Shown piece by piece: positions 9,613 to 18,644 of a stretch of DNA of 64,000 nucleotides (positions are counted from its first letter, which is position 1; every line of letters starts with the position of its first letter). The stretch is from Candidatus Methanoperedens nitratireducens (GTDB lineage Archaea > Halobacteriota > Methanosarcinia > Methanosarcinales > Methanoperedenaceae). Below the pieces are notes generated by a model, which was not told where the DNA came from, did no database searches, and saw nothing but the letters and a program-made list of their open reading frames with translations. Where the stretch lies: NCBI GenBank assembly GCA_020724545.1, contig DYGR01000005.1:1-64000 (forward strand), given 5' to 3'. A program made the translations under genes and the position numbers.

Positions 9613-10023
9613 ATGTCAGTCCCGAGATTCTGGAGAAGACTTAAAAATCTGTACAATCTCATAGGTACACGATGTGAGAAATGCAATGAATACTATTATC
9701 CGCCCAGGAATATGTGCCCGATCTGCAGGAGGAGCGGTTTAATGGTTCCGTTTAAATTTAAAGGATTTGGGGAGGTGCTGACTTATACGGTTATGCACAG
9801 CTCTACAAAGGATTACGCAAAGCAAACGCCCTATATACTTGCCATAATTAAGCTGGATGAAGGCCCCAATCTTACTTCACAGGTAATATGCGGTCATAAG
9901 GATATCCATATAGGCATGAGGGTGAAATCTACATTCAGAAGATTAGGTGAAGAAAGCGAGAGGGGAATGATATACTACGGAACAAAATTTGTTCCTCTGA
10001 TTAACCCGCCTAAAGAGTATTGA
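9613..10023 (+). CDS. DUF35 OB-fold/zinc-ribbon scaffold protein of the thiolase-HMG-CoA synthase complex
   Basis: A 136-residue protein. An N-terminal rubredoxin-like zinc ribbon has Cys pairs in TRCEKCNEYYYPPR and NMCPICRR (about residues 21-41). An OB-fold follows (GFGEVLTYTVMH to RRLGEE). DUF35 proteins bind acyl-CoA and in the archaeal thiolase/HMG-CoA synthase complex they bridge the two enzymes and form part of the shared CoA site. Two bases separate it from the thiolase stop, consistent with a stoichiometric complex. Confidence 0.93.
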   Translation: MSVPRFWRRLKNLYNLIGTRCEKCNEYYYPPRNMCPICRRSGLMVPFKFKGFGEVLTYTVMHSSTKDYAKQTPYILAIIKLDEGPNLTSQVICGHKDIHIGMRVKSTFRRLGEESERGMIYYGTKFVPLINPPKEY

Positions 10024-10095
10024 TTAGTTTCACCTCGCTCACATCAAGTATATATTCAGAAAATTCCTTCATTGCTACAAAGGAGGCATAAGATC

Positions 10096-10287
10096 ATGGA
10101 ATACATGCAGGATATTCAGGTATGCGAACCATTAGTTATAATGGAATCCAGCAGTCAGGACTACAGTTCAACTGTGGTGCTGCTGCGAAACCTTGCAGAG
10201 AAAAAAGATATCACATCGCTCGAAAGGAAAGCTCTGGCTGTTGCTATTAAACTGATCCAGAGCAATATCGAGACAAAAAAATCATAG
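10096..10287 (+). CDS. Small conserved-looking protein (63 aa), unknown function
   Basis: A 63-residue acidic then basic, helix-rich protein. The start at 10096 is chosen because AGGAGG at 10081-10086 lies nine bases upstream; an in-frame ATG at 10072 lacks such a site. The C-terminal half (SLERKALAVAIKLIQSN) looks like a helical hairpin. No family could be assigned with confidence. Its stop overlaps the stop of the convergent SsuA-like gene by six bases. Confidence 0.6.
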   Translation: MEYMQDIQVCEPLVIMESSSQDYSSTVVLLRNLAEKKDITSLERKALAVAIKLIQSNIETKKS

Positions 10288-11208
10288 ATTGTAATGCGGC
10301 AGTTCTGTGTGGACTTCCTCAATAAAACGGTGCTCAAATATCTCGCTCTCGGATAAATTCCTTGAGATATATTTTAGCCTGTGAAGCACAGGCACAAAAG
10401 ACATGGTGGAGCCAACAAAATCAGAGGACAGCGCAGCACAGTATTTTGGTGAAACCCTGTAGGCATCCAGAATAAAGTCATCGTCCACGATTCCTGTCAG
10501 TTTCGAGACTATCCCTGCTGCATCTGCAGGTTTTGTCCTAATAAAATTACTGGCTTCCTCATGCATCTTTAAGAAACCCGGGATTACATCAGGATATTGC
10601 ATCAATTCCTTCCTGATAACTATCCCATAGCTCGGGTTGTTGGGCCAGAGCCTGTATGGTGGAACAATTATCTTTGCACCGCAGGCGCGCGCCGCTGCAA
10701 TAGCAAGAGACGGCGTCCCGATTGCTGCGTCGATCTCACCATCCACCAGCGCCTCAAGAACAAAGTCAGTCCATGCAAAGTTCTTTACCTTAATATTGAG
10801 CTTCGCTTCCTCTAACGCATTATTAATTATGACATCGTGAATTGAGCCTCTGGGGGGAGAGCCGATAACCTTTCCTTCGAACTGCGACAGTACGGCATTG
10901 AGATCCATCAGATCATTAAGTGTCCTGTACTCCCTCCTGGCTATCAGCACCGTTCCTTCAACATGGCCTCCTGCTATACATATAATCTGAACTCCGCGGT
11001 CGATACCGATAATGGCTGGAGGAAGGCCGATATACCCGATATCTATCTCCTCGCTCGCAAAAGCATTTACGATATCAGGACCAGAAGCAAAGAGCTTCCA
11101 GTTTGCATGGATGCCTGCCCTATCCAGCCAGTCCGTGCCCATTAGAATAAAAGAGGTATGATAGGCAGTGGATAGATGGCCGATGTTGATGAGATTGGGG
11201 TTAAGCAT
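10282..11208 (-). CDS. SsuA/NMT1-type substrate-binding-like protein, no signal peptide
   Basis: A 308-residue protein with the type II periplasmic-binding fold of the SsuA/THI5/NMT1 group. Typical segments are the N-terminal IGHLSTAYHTSFILM, IVNAFASEEIDIGYIGLPPAIIG and VLEALVDGEIDAAIGTPSLA. No signal peptide or lipobox is present at the start and no ABC permease or ATPase is adjacent. It may therefore be a cytoplasmic ligand-binding or enzymatic homologue rather than a transporter component. It overlaps the end of the WrbA gene by eight bases, so the two are probably co-transcribed. Ligand unknown. Confidence 0.75.
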   Translation of the reverse strand: MLNPNLINIGHLSTAYHTSFILMGTDWLDRAGIHANWKLFASGPDIVNAFASEEIDIGYIGLPPAIIGIDRGVQIICIAGGHVEGTVLIARREYRTLNDLMDLNAVLSQFEGKVIGSPPRGSIHDVIINNALEEAKLNIKVKNFAWTDFVLEALVDGEIDAAIGTPSLAIAAARACGAKIIVPPYRLWPNNPSYGIVIRKELMQYPDVIPGFLKMHEEASNFIRTKPADAAGIVSKLTGIVDDDFILDAYRVSPKYCAALSSDFVGSTMSFVPVLHRLKYISRNLSESEIFEHRFIEEVHTELPHYNL

Positions 11209-11827
11209 TATTAATTTTTTTACTAATTTCGGCTATTCTCCTGCCAAGTGTTTTCGCAATCTCAAGATCATTCTCAAGCGGCATCCTGTCTGCATTTGGT
11301 CCGGAAACCGAAGAGGCGCCGTAAGGTGAGCCTCCGGATACAGGATCTATTGAGAACAGCCTCTGCTCTGAGTAAGGAATACCCACGATTATCATGCCCA
11401 GGTGAAATAACGGCACCATGGAGGTTATAATAGTGGTTTCCTGACCACCGTGCTGGGTGCTTGTGCTTGTGAATATACCTGCTACCTTGTTCTCCAGTGC
11501 ACCCCTGAGCCACAGGCCTCCTGTCCTGTCAATATATTGCTTCATCTGAGCCGACATATTGCCATACCGTGTTGGGGTACCGAATGCTATGCCATCGGCC
11601 CACTCCAGATCATCCATAGTGGCGATTGGAATGTCCTTTAGCTCCTCTATTACCTTTTTCATCGCTTCGGTAAATTTTTCTTTCGGAACGAGCTCTTCAA
11701 CCTGCCGTAACCGCACTTCAGTGTCCTTAACACTTCCTGCACCCTCAGCTACGGCCTTTGCAAGACTTGCAACATTACCTGTCATACTGTAGAATACTAC
11801 AAGGATATTTGTTTTATCTTTTACCAT
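11201..11827 (-). CDS. wrbA: WrbA-type NAD(P)H:quinone oxidoreductase (flavodoxin fold)
   Basis: A 208-residue flavoprotein. The FMN phosphate loop is VVFYSMTGNVASLA (about residues 10-23). The WrbA family motifs GIAFGTPTRYGNMSAQMKQY and the STSTQHGGQETTI loop are present, with a C-terminal GASSVSGPNADRMP segment. WrbA proteins reduce quinones by two electrons and are linked to oxidative stress. A TATA-like run (CTATATATTTA, about 11861-11871) lies about 35-45 bp upstream of the start and is well placed for this gene; it could also serve the divergent uppP. Confidence 0.92.
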   Translation of the reverse strand: MVKDKTNILVVFYSMTGNVASLAKAVAEGAGSVKDTEVRLRQVEELVPKEKFTEAMKKVIEELKDIPIATMDDLEWADGIAFGTPTRYGNMSAQMKQYIDRTGGLWLRGALENKVAGIFTSTSTQHGGQETTIITSMVPLFHLGMIIVGIPYSEQRLFSIDPVSGGSPYGASSVSGPNADRMPLENDLEIAKTLGRRIAEISKKINNA

Positions 11828-11928
11828 AAAACCTCTCCGCTAATTACTGCATGGAGAATAAGCTATATATTTATTTTGCCTTCCTAAACTTCAGGGAAAG
11901 ATACTAAAGAGATAAGCTACATCAGAGT

Positions 11929-12705
11929 ATGGGTTTTATGGAAATTGTTTATGTTATTTTGCTCGCTATTATACAGGGAATCACAGAATGGCTTCCTATC
12001 TCAAGTTCTGCGCATCTGGCTCTGGCACAGCAGATTCTGGATGTTCAGCCGCCTATACTTTTCGATATTTTTCTACACGTCGGTACCATTGCCGCAGTCA
12101 TGGTCTTCATGCGCAATGAAATCCTCGATATGCTCAGGGCACTGGTAAAAGCCGATATTGGTGATGAAAATTTCAGACTTGCTGCCCTTGTAATTGCTGC
12201 AAGCATCCCGACAGCAGTCGTAGGCTTTACGTTCCGGGATTTCTTTGAATCAATGTTCCTGGATTCCAAGGCTATTGGCACAGCACTGGTTATAACAGGC
12301 ATTTTCCTCCTCATCTGCGAGATAAAAAAAGGGCACATGACCATTTCGATACTGAGCGCATTATTGATCGGCCTGGCGCAGGGAATCGCTGTGGCCCCCG
12401 GGATCTCAAGAAGCGGTGCGACAATTGGCGCTGCCCTGCTACTTGGAGTAAAAAGGGAGAATGCTGCAAAATTCTCTTTCCTGCTCTCAATACCTGCAAT
12501 CTTAGGTGCAACGCTTTTTGAGGCAAAGGATGCTTCATTTGTCGGAATGGATAATGGAATGATTTTTGTCGCACCGCTTGTCTCGGCAATAGTCGGTTAT
12601 TTCACTATAGGGTTCTTTTTGAGATACGTGAAGGAGAAGGGGATGCGCCCGTTTGCCTATTACTGCCTGATTTTTGGGGCGCTTGCCTTCATATTCCTGA
12701 CATAA
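11929..12705 (+). CDS. uppP: Undecaprenyl-diphosphatase family protein (UppP/BacA)
   Basis: A 258-residue integral membrane phosphatase of the UppP family. The two signature loops are visible: an early Glu/Ser segment in GITEWLPISSSAHL (about residues 17-30) and PGISRSGATIGAALL (about 150-165). About seven to eight hydrophobic helices are predicted. In Archaea the substrate would be a polyprenyl (dolichyl-type) diphosphate, recycled during glycan assembly, which fits the glycan cluster later in this window. Length is near the bacterial family norm. Expressed divergently from wrbA. Confidence 0.94.
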   Translation: MGFMEIVYVILLAIIQGITEWLPISSSAHLALAQQILDVQPPILFDIFLHVGTIAAVMVFMRNEILDMLRALVKADIGDENFRLAALVIAASIPTAVVGFTFRDFFESMFLDSKAIGTALVITGIFLLICEIKKGHMTISILSALLIGLAQGIAVAPGISRSGATIGAALLLGVKRENAAKFSFLLSIPAILGATLFEAKDASFVGMDNGMIFVAPLVSAIVGYFTIGFFLRYVKEKGMRPFAYYCLIFGALAFIFLT

Positions 12706-12770
12706 GCCTGTGCTTTTAAAAAGCAAAAATAATAAATACGATCAGTGCACAGAAACGGTGAGGCGGTTAT

Positions 12771-13274
12771 ATGGTACATATAGTAAAAAGCATGATCGGT
12801 GAAGCACTTGTGGGTGATGGTCCCGAAGTAGCGCACATCGACCTGGTAATAGGACCAAAGGGAAGCGCGGTTGAAACAGCGTTCATGAATTCTCTTGCGA
12901 TGCCAAGAAGCGGGCACACGCCCCTTCTGGCAGTGATTGAGCCAAACCTGCAACCTAAGCCCTCCACGCTGATGGTAAACAAGGTCACGATCAAGAACGC
13001 AACCCAGGCAGTGCTCATGTTCGGGCCTGCGCAGGCGGCAGTGGCCAAGGCAGTGATGGACAGCGTCGAGGAGGGAGTAATTGAAAAAAATGACGCTGAG
13101 GATCTGCTTCTCATCGTCTCCGTGTTCATACACTGGGATGCGACTGATAAGCAGAAGATATATGACTACAACTACGAGGCTACAAAACTCGCAATTAAAA
13201 GAGCAATCAATAGAGAGCCTTCCGTGAATGAAGCCCTATCAAGAAAGGAAGTAGCCAAACACCCATTTGCCTGA
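12771..13274 (+). CDS. fae: Formaldehyde-activating enzyme (Fae)
   Basis: A 167-residue protein of the Fae family, which condenses formaldehyde with tetrahydromethanopterin to methylene-H4MPT. The family core is clear: HIDLVIGPKGSAVETAFMN with the conserved His, a GHTPLLAVIEPN segment and MVNKVTIKNATQAVLMFGPAQ. GGTGAGG precedes the ATG. In methanogens and their relatives Fae protects against formaldehyde or links it to C1 metabolism. No hexulose-phosphate synthase is fused to it. It lies convergent to hisF with a short inverted repeat between. Confidence 0.95.
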   Translation: MVHIVKSMIGEALVGDGPEVAHIDLVIGPKGSAVETAFMNSLAMPRSGHTPLLAVIEPNLQPKPSTLMVNKVTIKNATQAVLMFGPAQAAVAKAVMDSVEEGVIEKNDAEDLLLIVSVFIHWDATDKQKIYDYNYEATKLAIKRAINREPSVNEALSRKEVAKHPFA

Positions 13275-13294
13275 GGATTCACGAGGTAGAGCCA

Positions 13295-13317
13295 ACCCGG
13301 GACATTTATACCCGGGT
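13295..13317. terminator. Inverted repeat between convergent fae and hisF
   Basis: ACCCGGG at 13295-13301 and CCCGGGT at 13311-13317 form a perfect seven-base stem with a nine-base A/T loop. It lies between two convergent genes and overlaps the last codons of hisF. It has no long T-tract, so termination is an inference. Confidence 0.4.
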
Positions 13318-14127
13318 AGCAACGCCCTTTTTCTTCAGATACTTCTTTGCCTCTTCGATTGTGTATTCCCCGAAATGGAAGATACTCGCAGCAAGCGCAG
13401 CGTCTGCCTTGCCTCTGGTAAATACATCATACATATGCTCGATATTTCCTGCCCCACCAGAGGCTATTATCGGTATATCCAGCGTCTCTGATAGGGTGCG
13501 GGTTATAGGGAGGTCGTAGCCATCCTTTGTTCCGTCCCTATCCATACTGGTAAGCAATATCTCGCCTGAGCCAAGTTCTTCTACTTTTTGTGCCCACAGC
13601 ACAGTATCAAGACCTGTAGGTGTCCTGCCGCCAAAGATTACAACCTCATACCACGCCTCTGTCCCATCCTCAAGCTCGATAATTGTCTTATCCTTATTAT
13701 CTTTAATATTAAGATTGCGTCTGCAATCGATTGCAGTGACAATGCACTGTGAGCCGAATATCTCTGAGGATTCCTTTACAAATTCGGGGTTTTTCACTGC
13801 TGCAGTGTTGATTGAGACTTTATCTGCCCCTGCACGCAGGATATTCCGTATGGCATCCGTGCTGCTTATCCCGCCCCCGACTGTAAGGGGAATAAACACC
13901 TCATCTGCCGTCCTCTCTATCACATCGATCATTGTTCCTCTTCGCTCATGGGATGCCGTTATATCCAGAAAGACAAGCTCATCTGCCCCCTGCTCGTTGT
14001 ACCTCTTTGCGAGATGTACCGGGTCGCCAGCTTCTCTTAGATGGACGAACTCAATTCCTTTGACCACGCATCCTCCTATTTTGTCAAGGGTCACATCAAG
14101 GCATGGAATGATACGTTTAGTGAGCAT
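13306..14127 (-). CDS. hisF: Imidazole glycerol phosphate synthase subunit HisF
   Basis: A 273-residue (beta/alpha)8 barrel cyclase of histidine biosynthesis that makes imidazole glycerol phosphate and AICAR with ammonia from HisH. The canonical N-terminus [12 protein letters not shown] begins at 14127, which is preferred over an ATG nine bases upstream. The two catalytic Asp residues are in IPCLDV and in [15 protein letters not shown], and both phosphate-binding loops (VGGGISS and ASGGAG) are present. No other his genes are nearby. It is a stand-alone gene between fae and the TBP gene. Confidence 0.96.
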   Translation of the reverse strand: MLTKRIIPCLDVTLDKIGGCVVKGIEFVHLREAGDPVHLAKRYNEQGADELVFLDITASHERRGTMIDVIERTADEVFIPLTVGGGISSTDAIRNILRAGADKVSINTAAVKNPEFVKESSEIFGSQCIVTAIDCRRNLNIKDNKDKTIIELEDGTEAWYEVVIFGGRTPTGLDTVLWAQKVEELGSGEILLTSMDRDGTKDGYDLPITRTLSETLDIPIIASGGAGNIEHMYDVFTRGKADAALAASIFHFGEYTIEEAKKYLKKKGVATRV

Positions 14128-14183
14128 TGCCTGCATTTAGTTACTATGCAGTGAAATAGTTTTGGGAAAAGAAAAAAATAGGG

Positions 14184-14750
14184 CTACAGTAGCCCCAGTC
14201 CGTCAAGTTCTTCCACGATCTTCTCAACCGCTGCCTCGGCATCCTCAGGTCTCTTTCCACCCGTAACTACGAGTTTTCCTGAACCGAACAGCAGCATAAC
14301 CACTTTTGGCTGGGATAATCGATACACAAGGCCCGGGAACTGTTCAGGCTCGTACTCGATATTCTCAAGCCCAAGACCTATGGCTATGGCATTGAGATTC
14401 AGCACTGTCCCCAGATCAGCAGAAGCCACGATATTCTGTATCGTTATCTCAGGTTTTTCCGGGATATTAATACCTGTTGCCTTTAATTTTTCAAAAACTT
14501 TGGTAAGACCGCTGCTTACATCCTCGATACTCTTTGCTCCAGTACAGACGATCTTTCCGCTTCCGAAAATGAGCGCCGCTGTTTTTGGTGCCGCGGTTCT
14601 GTACACTACTCCGGGGAACCTCTCTTTGTTATAGTCTGCCCCTTCAAGGATGCTGATAACCTGATTAAGATCAAGCTTTGTTCCAATCCCTGTTGACGCA
14701 ACCACGTTTTCTATTTTTATAGATTTTTTAGCTTCTTCAGCCTTTGTCAT
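14184..14750 (-). CDS. tbp: TATA-box-binding protein
   Basis: A 188-residue general transcription factor made of two direct TBP repeats, about residues 10-95 and 101-185. Each shows the FPG(V/L)VYR and IFGSGK or LFGSGK motifs that form the saddle on TATA DNA. The ATG at 14750 is chosen because GGGTGAT lies at ordinary distance before it; an ATG nine bases upstream overlaps that site. The C-terminus lacks a long acidic tail. The divergent region to the thermosome gene is very A/T-rich and holds several TATA-like sites. Confidence 0.97.
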   Translation of the reverse strand: MTKAEEAKKSIKIENVVASTGIGTKLDLNQVISILEGADYNKERFPGVVYRTAAPKTAALIFGSGKIVCTGAKSIEDVSSGLTKVFEKLKATGINIPEKPEITIQNIVASADLGTVLNLNAIAIGLGLENIEYEPEQFPGLVYRLSQPKVVMLLFGSGKLVVTGGKRPEDAEAAVEKIVEELDGLGLL

Positions 14751-14961
14751 AGTCATCACCCTTTATATAGGGTATTTAAAGCTTTAAATAGGTTCGCATA
14801 TATAATTATAAACTATTTATATAAACATCCAGAAATATATAATATCACTCAGGTAAATGATGGCATGAGCTTCACCAGAGCCTTCAACCGTTATTATTAT
14901 ATAGAACCTCAAACATTGTTTTGCGAAAATGCTAACCCATCAATTATATAATCCTATAAGG

Positions 14962-14970
14962 TTTATATAA
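14962..14970 (+). promoter_or_regulatory. TATA box of the thermosome gene
   Basis: TTTATATAA lies about 50 bp before the chosen start at 15012, giving an expected transcript start near 14990-14995 and a short leader that contains the GGAGG at 14998-15002. The placement is typical for an archaeal promoter; no experimental support is available. Confidence 0.55.
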
Positions 14971-15011
14971 TTCACCGGGAATCAAAAATCATAAACTGGA
15001 GGATGATATTT

Positions 15012-16673
15012 ATGGCAGCACAACTTGGAGGACAACCCATTATAATTTTGAAAGAAGGTACAGAGAGAATACGCGGAAGAGAAGCACGGAGCAACAATAT
15101 TATGGCGGCAAAAGCGGTTGCTGCAGCTATAAGGACTACACTGGGGCCAAAAGGCATGGATAAGATGCTTGTTGGCGGCGGTGATATCACAATTACAAAT
15201 GACGGTGTTACTATCCTGAGGGAGATGGATATTGAACATCCTGCTGCAAAGATGCTTGTCGAAGTGGCAAAGACCCAGGATGATGAAGTTGGGGACGGAA
15301 CGACAACGGCTGCAGTGCTCACAGGAGAATTGCTGGGACGCGCAGAGGAGCTACTGGAGCAGGATGTGCACCCCACGGTCATCGTGGCTGGCTACAGGAT
15401 GGCTGCTGAGAAGGCAGTTGAGTTTCTGGAGGATATCACATATACTATCACTGAGAATGATTCTGCTGCCCTGCTTAACATTGCAAAAACAGCAATGACC
15501 GGAAAAGGTGCAGAGGGCTCAAAGGAAAAACTTGCAGAGATCGTAGTTGAGGCGATCAGGTCTATAGTGGATGAGGAAGACGGGAAGAAATCAGTTGATA
15601 TCGATAATATAAAAATAGAGAAAAAAGTCGGCCAGAGTGTAGAGAATAGTGAGTTAATCAGAGGCATTATTCTTGATAAGAATAAGGCACACCATCAGAT
15701 GCCGGACAGGGTGACAGATGCGAAAATTGCCCTTATCACACGGCCTATAGAATTTAGCAAGATGGAACTTGATGCAGAGATTAAGATCTCAACACCTGGT
15801 GAGCTTGCGCACTACCTTGACCAGGAAGAGCAGATCGTTCGGGATATCGTGGACCGAATTGGGGCTGTGGGGGCGAATGTTGTGCTCTGCCAGCTTGGTA
15901 TTGATGATATCGCCCAGCATTTCCTGGCAAAAGCAGGTATTCTTGCTATTGAACGTGTTGAGAAAAAGGATATCGAGAAAGTGGCAAGGGCCACAGGGGC
16001 CAATCTCATCACAAGCGTTGATGATTTTGAGGCATCGGATATAGGAAGCGCAGGGCTTGTGGAGCTCAGAGGGCATGGCGAGGATAAGATGCTCTATATC
16101 AAAGAGTGCAGCAATCCCAGGGCGGTATCAATCCTGATCCGCGGCGGAACAGAGCATGTGGTGGACAGCACTGAGCTGGCTCTTGAAGATGCCTTAAGAG
16201 CAGTCGGAGTGGCGATTGAAGATGAAAAACTCGTTTCGGGTGCGGGCTCACCTGAGATTGAGCTGGCATTGCGATTAAACGAGCACGCTTCGACACTTAA
16301 AGGCAGGGAACAGCTTGCTGTTATAAAGTTTGCGCAGGCGCTTGAGGTTATCCCGAGAACCCTTGCTGAGAATGCAGGTCTTGATCCCATCGATATGCTG
16401 GTAGAGCTTCGAAGCCAGCATGAGAAAGGAAAGAAGGATGGCGGGCTGAACGTGTTCACAGGAGAAGTAGAGGATATGTGGGAAAACGGTGTTATTGAAC
16501 CCCTGCGTGTTAAGATACAGGCCATAAACTCTGCTACCGAAGCAGCCATCATGATACTGAGGATTGATGATGTGCTTGCTGCAACAGGCGGAATGGAACA
16601 TGGAGGGGAGTGTGGCCCAGGCGGTTGCGGTATGGGAGGCATGGGAGGCATGCCTCCCGGCATGATGATGTAA
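15012..16673 (+). CDS. ths: Thermosome subunit (group II chaperonin)
   Basis: A 553-residue group II chaperonin subunit, forming double-ring ATP-driven folding chambers in the cytosol. ATP-binding signatures are [11 protein letters not shown], the DGVTILREM segment and [15 protein letters not shown]. Equatorial and intermediate motifs near [18 protein letters not shown] follow, and the C-terminal tail is Gly/Met-rich ([12 protein letters not shown]). GGAGG at 14998-15002 fixes the start at 15012; an ATG at 15003 would sit directly on that site. Only one subunit gene is in the window. Confidence 0.97.
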   Translation: MAAQLGGQPIIILKEGTERIRGREARSNNIMAAKAVAAAIRTTLGPKGMDKMLVGGGDITITNDGVTILREMDIEHPAAKMLVEVAKTQDDEVGDGTTTAAVLTGELLGRAEELLEQDVHPTVIVAGYRMAAEKAVEFLEDITYTITENDSAALLNIAKTAMTGKGAEGSKEKLAEIVVEAIRSIVDEEDGKKSVDIDNIKIEKKVGQSVENSELIRGIILDKNKAHHQMPDRVTDAKIALITRPIEFSKMELDAEIKISTPGELAHYLDQEEQIVRDIVDRIGAVGANVVLCQLGIDDIAQHFLAKAGILAIERVEKKDIEKVARATGANLITSVDDFEASDIGSAGLVELRGHGEDKMLYIKECSNPRAVSILIRGGTEHVVDSTELALEDALRAVGVAIEDEKLVSGAGSPEIELALRLNEHASTLKGREQLAVIKFAQALEVIPRTLAENAGLDPIDMLVELRSQHEKGKKDGGLNVFTGEVEDMWENGVIEPLRVKIQAINSATEAAIMILRIDDVLAATGGMEHGGECGPGGCGMGGMGGMPPGMMM

Positions 16674-16680
16674 AGTAATC

Positions 16681-17277
16681 ATGCTTACAAAATCAGAGGG
16701 AGAGTTTGCAGTATGCCTTGCCAGGAGAGCTATAGAGGGCTGCATAAAGAATAGAATAAAAACTAGGCCTGATAACCTGCCCGGTGTATTTAGCGAAAGT
16801 CGCGGTGTTTTTGTTACACTGAATAAAAAAAAGAATATAAAAGAGCTTAGAGGCTGCATAGGAAGGCTTTATCCTGTGATGCCTCTTGGGGAAGCGATAA
16901 TAGTATCTGCGATCAATGCGGCCAGGGATGACCCGAGGTTTTACCCTGTTAAACCAGAAGAGATCGATTACCTTATTATCGAGGTTACAGTACTCACTGC
17001 TCCGAAGCTCATTAACGCAAGACCCGAGGATCTGCCAGAGAATATAATAATAGGAAGGGACGGGCTGATAGTGTCAGAGGGCCTCCGCCAGGGACTGCTG
17101 CTTCCGCAGGTAGCTGTAGAACATGGATTTGATAGTACTGAATTTTTATGCCAGACATGCATGAAGGCAGGGCTCATGCCGGATGCATGGCTTAATGGCG
17201 TACAGGTGTATTCCTTTAAAGGGCAGATATTCGAAGAGATCGAACCTGGCGGAGAGATCATGGAGAGAATATTATAG
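16681..17277 (+). CDS. AMMECR1-domain protein
   Basis: A 198-residue member of the AMMECR1 family (TIGR00296-like). The family signature [10 protein letters not shown] is at about residues 57-66, preceded by GVFVTLNK, and the C-terminal half has [22 protein letters not shown]-like text with the conserved Cys residues. Molecular function is not established; the fold and conservation suggest an enzyme or RNA-linked role. It begins 7 bp after the thermosome stop and could be expressed with it. Convergent with endoQ, stops 4 bp apart. Confidence 0.92.
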   Translation: MLTKSEGEFAVCLARRAIEGCIKNRIKTRPDNLPGVFSESRGVFVTLNKKKNIKELRGCIGRLYPVMPLGEAIIVSAINAARDDPRFYPVKPEEIDYLIIEVTVLTAPKLINARPEDLPENIIIGRDGLIVSEGLRQGLLLPQVAVEHGFDSTEFLCQTCMKAGLMPDAWLNGVQVYSFKGQIFEEIEPGGEIMERIL

Positions 17278-17281
17278 TTCA

Positions 17282-18496
17282 CTACAGAACGAATTCAAAC
17301 AGCGATTTCTGGGGTCCAGGCTCGTTATGAGCACAAGACTCAGTGCCGGTTAACTCTATGCGCCCATACTGTCCCCCGCCGCCAGGATGGACTGTCACTT
17401 TCCCTTCCCTGAAAGCAATTATTGCATTGATAACGCGATTATCGACTCCTGATCCTCTAATATCGGCATCAACAAGTACCGCCACTTCAGACCCGAATCG
17501 TTCTATGAGCATATTCCATACTCCCTGGACACTCTTTGTATTGACTCCCATTCCCAGTGCCATTGCGATGATCTCGGATAATGGTATCAGATGAAGGTAC
17601 CCGGGCCTGTGGGACGGATGTCGGGGCCTATCGTATGATGCCAGTTCATTGACCCTATCCCTTACGCCTTTTTTGATCACCCCGCCGCATGAGCATCTCC
17701 ATGCTCTGGTTATGCTCTCTTGAAGAGTGTAATGCTTATAGCACCGGATGCATGCGCTCTCATTATACTTTCCCTCCTCAGGAGGCAAACCCACATTGAG
17801 AATTGGTTTTCTTCCCATCTCCCGGATTATCGCCATCCTTAACTCATCAAAACTGATATCGTTCATCTCAAAGCGGTTAAACTCCCGCGCAAGTTTATTC
17901 ACATACGGGGAATGTGCATCCGAGTTTGAGAGAAAAGTAAGGCATCGAAGCTCCGGGATCCTGTCTGCATACGATGTATCTGCGCTCAAACCCAGTTCAA
18001 TAAAATAGATATACTTTGCCATATCCCCATAGCAATCCCTGAGCGAATTATGGTATGCATACATCGCGGTCCACGGGGTAAAAGCATGTGCAGGGCCGAT
18101 AAGTGCTCCCGCATCCCTGGCAGCCCGTGCAATCATCTCACCGCTCAGCCTGACACTCGGCCTGCCGTCAGAATCGATATTATTCGATCTTGGTCTCATG
18201 AATTCATATAATTCCTCAGCCTTTGATATGGAAGGAACAATCAGAAGATGATGAACCTGATCTATATCCTCAACCTCGGTCGTGAGGATAAAACTGGTAT
18301 CATTTAATTTGAAGATCCCGTTTTCTTCTTTTAGCTTTTTTATCTGGGCTAACCATTCTGGATGCAGGCAGTCGCCCGTAGCCACAAGCTGTATCCCTTT
18401 TTTTCTGGATTCTGCGGCAAGAGTAGGAAGATCCATCTTTGTTGAGGTTGCCGCACTGTATTTTGAATGAATATGGAGATCTGCGTTTACCTGCAT
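17282..18496 (-). CDS. Endonuclease Q-like PHP-domain protein (EndoQ, TIGR00375 family)
   Basis: A 404-residue protein. An N-terminal PHP metal-dependent phosphoesterase domain starts with NADLHIHSKYS, continues with a second metal ligand region GDCLHPEW and has later ligands in IGPAHAFTPW and FLSNSDAHSP. A zinc motif follows (CIRCYKHY ... WRCSCGG, about residues 245-270), then a helix-hairpin-like C-terminus. This order matches EndoQ, the archaeal endonuclease that nicks 5' of deaminated bases such as uracil and hypoxanthine. Activity here is inferred from the family. Confidence 0.85.
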   Translation of the reverse strand: MQVNADLHIHSKYSAATSTKMDLPTLAAESRKKGIQLVATGDCLHPEWLAQIKKLKEENGIFKLNDTSFILTTEVEDIDQVHHLLIVPSISKAEELYEFMRPRSNNIDSDGRPSVRLSGEMIARAARDAGALIGPAHAFTPWTAMYAYHNSLRDCYGDMAKYIYFIELGLSADTSYADRIPELRCLTFLSNSDAHSPYVNKLAREFNRFEMNDISFDELRMAIIREMGRKPILNVGLPPEEGKYNESACIRCYKHYTLQESITRAWRCSCGGVIKKGVRDRVNELASYDRPRHPSHRPGYLHLIPLSEIIAMALGMGVNTKSVQGVWNMLIERFGSEVAVLVDADIRGSGVDNRVINAIIAFREGKVTVHPGGGGQYGRIELTGTESCAHNEPGPQKSLFEFVL

Positions 18497-18644
18497 GATG
18501 GGCTAATGAACCGTAAAGCATATAGCGATTGCGTTGTAATGGCGATGAAAAAGCACGTGTATGTTGAGGGAATTACAGAAATAAAAAAACGACAGGTGGA
18601 AATTCACTATCTTATCTCATTTTTCTTTTTATCCTGCTCTCTTG

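Noticed and set aside
12715-12735. TGCTTTT/AAAAGCA hairpin after uppP as a terminator
   Set aside because: The palindrome is A/T-rich and is followed by A bases, not T bases, on the uppP strand.
16094-16859. Long minus-strand frames over the thermosome 3' end
   Set aside because: Composition is Pro/Ser-rich as expected from the antisense of a Gly-rich coding sequence; the thermosome gene is certain.
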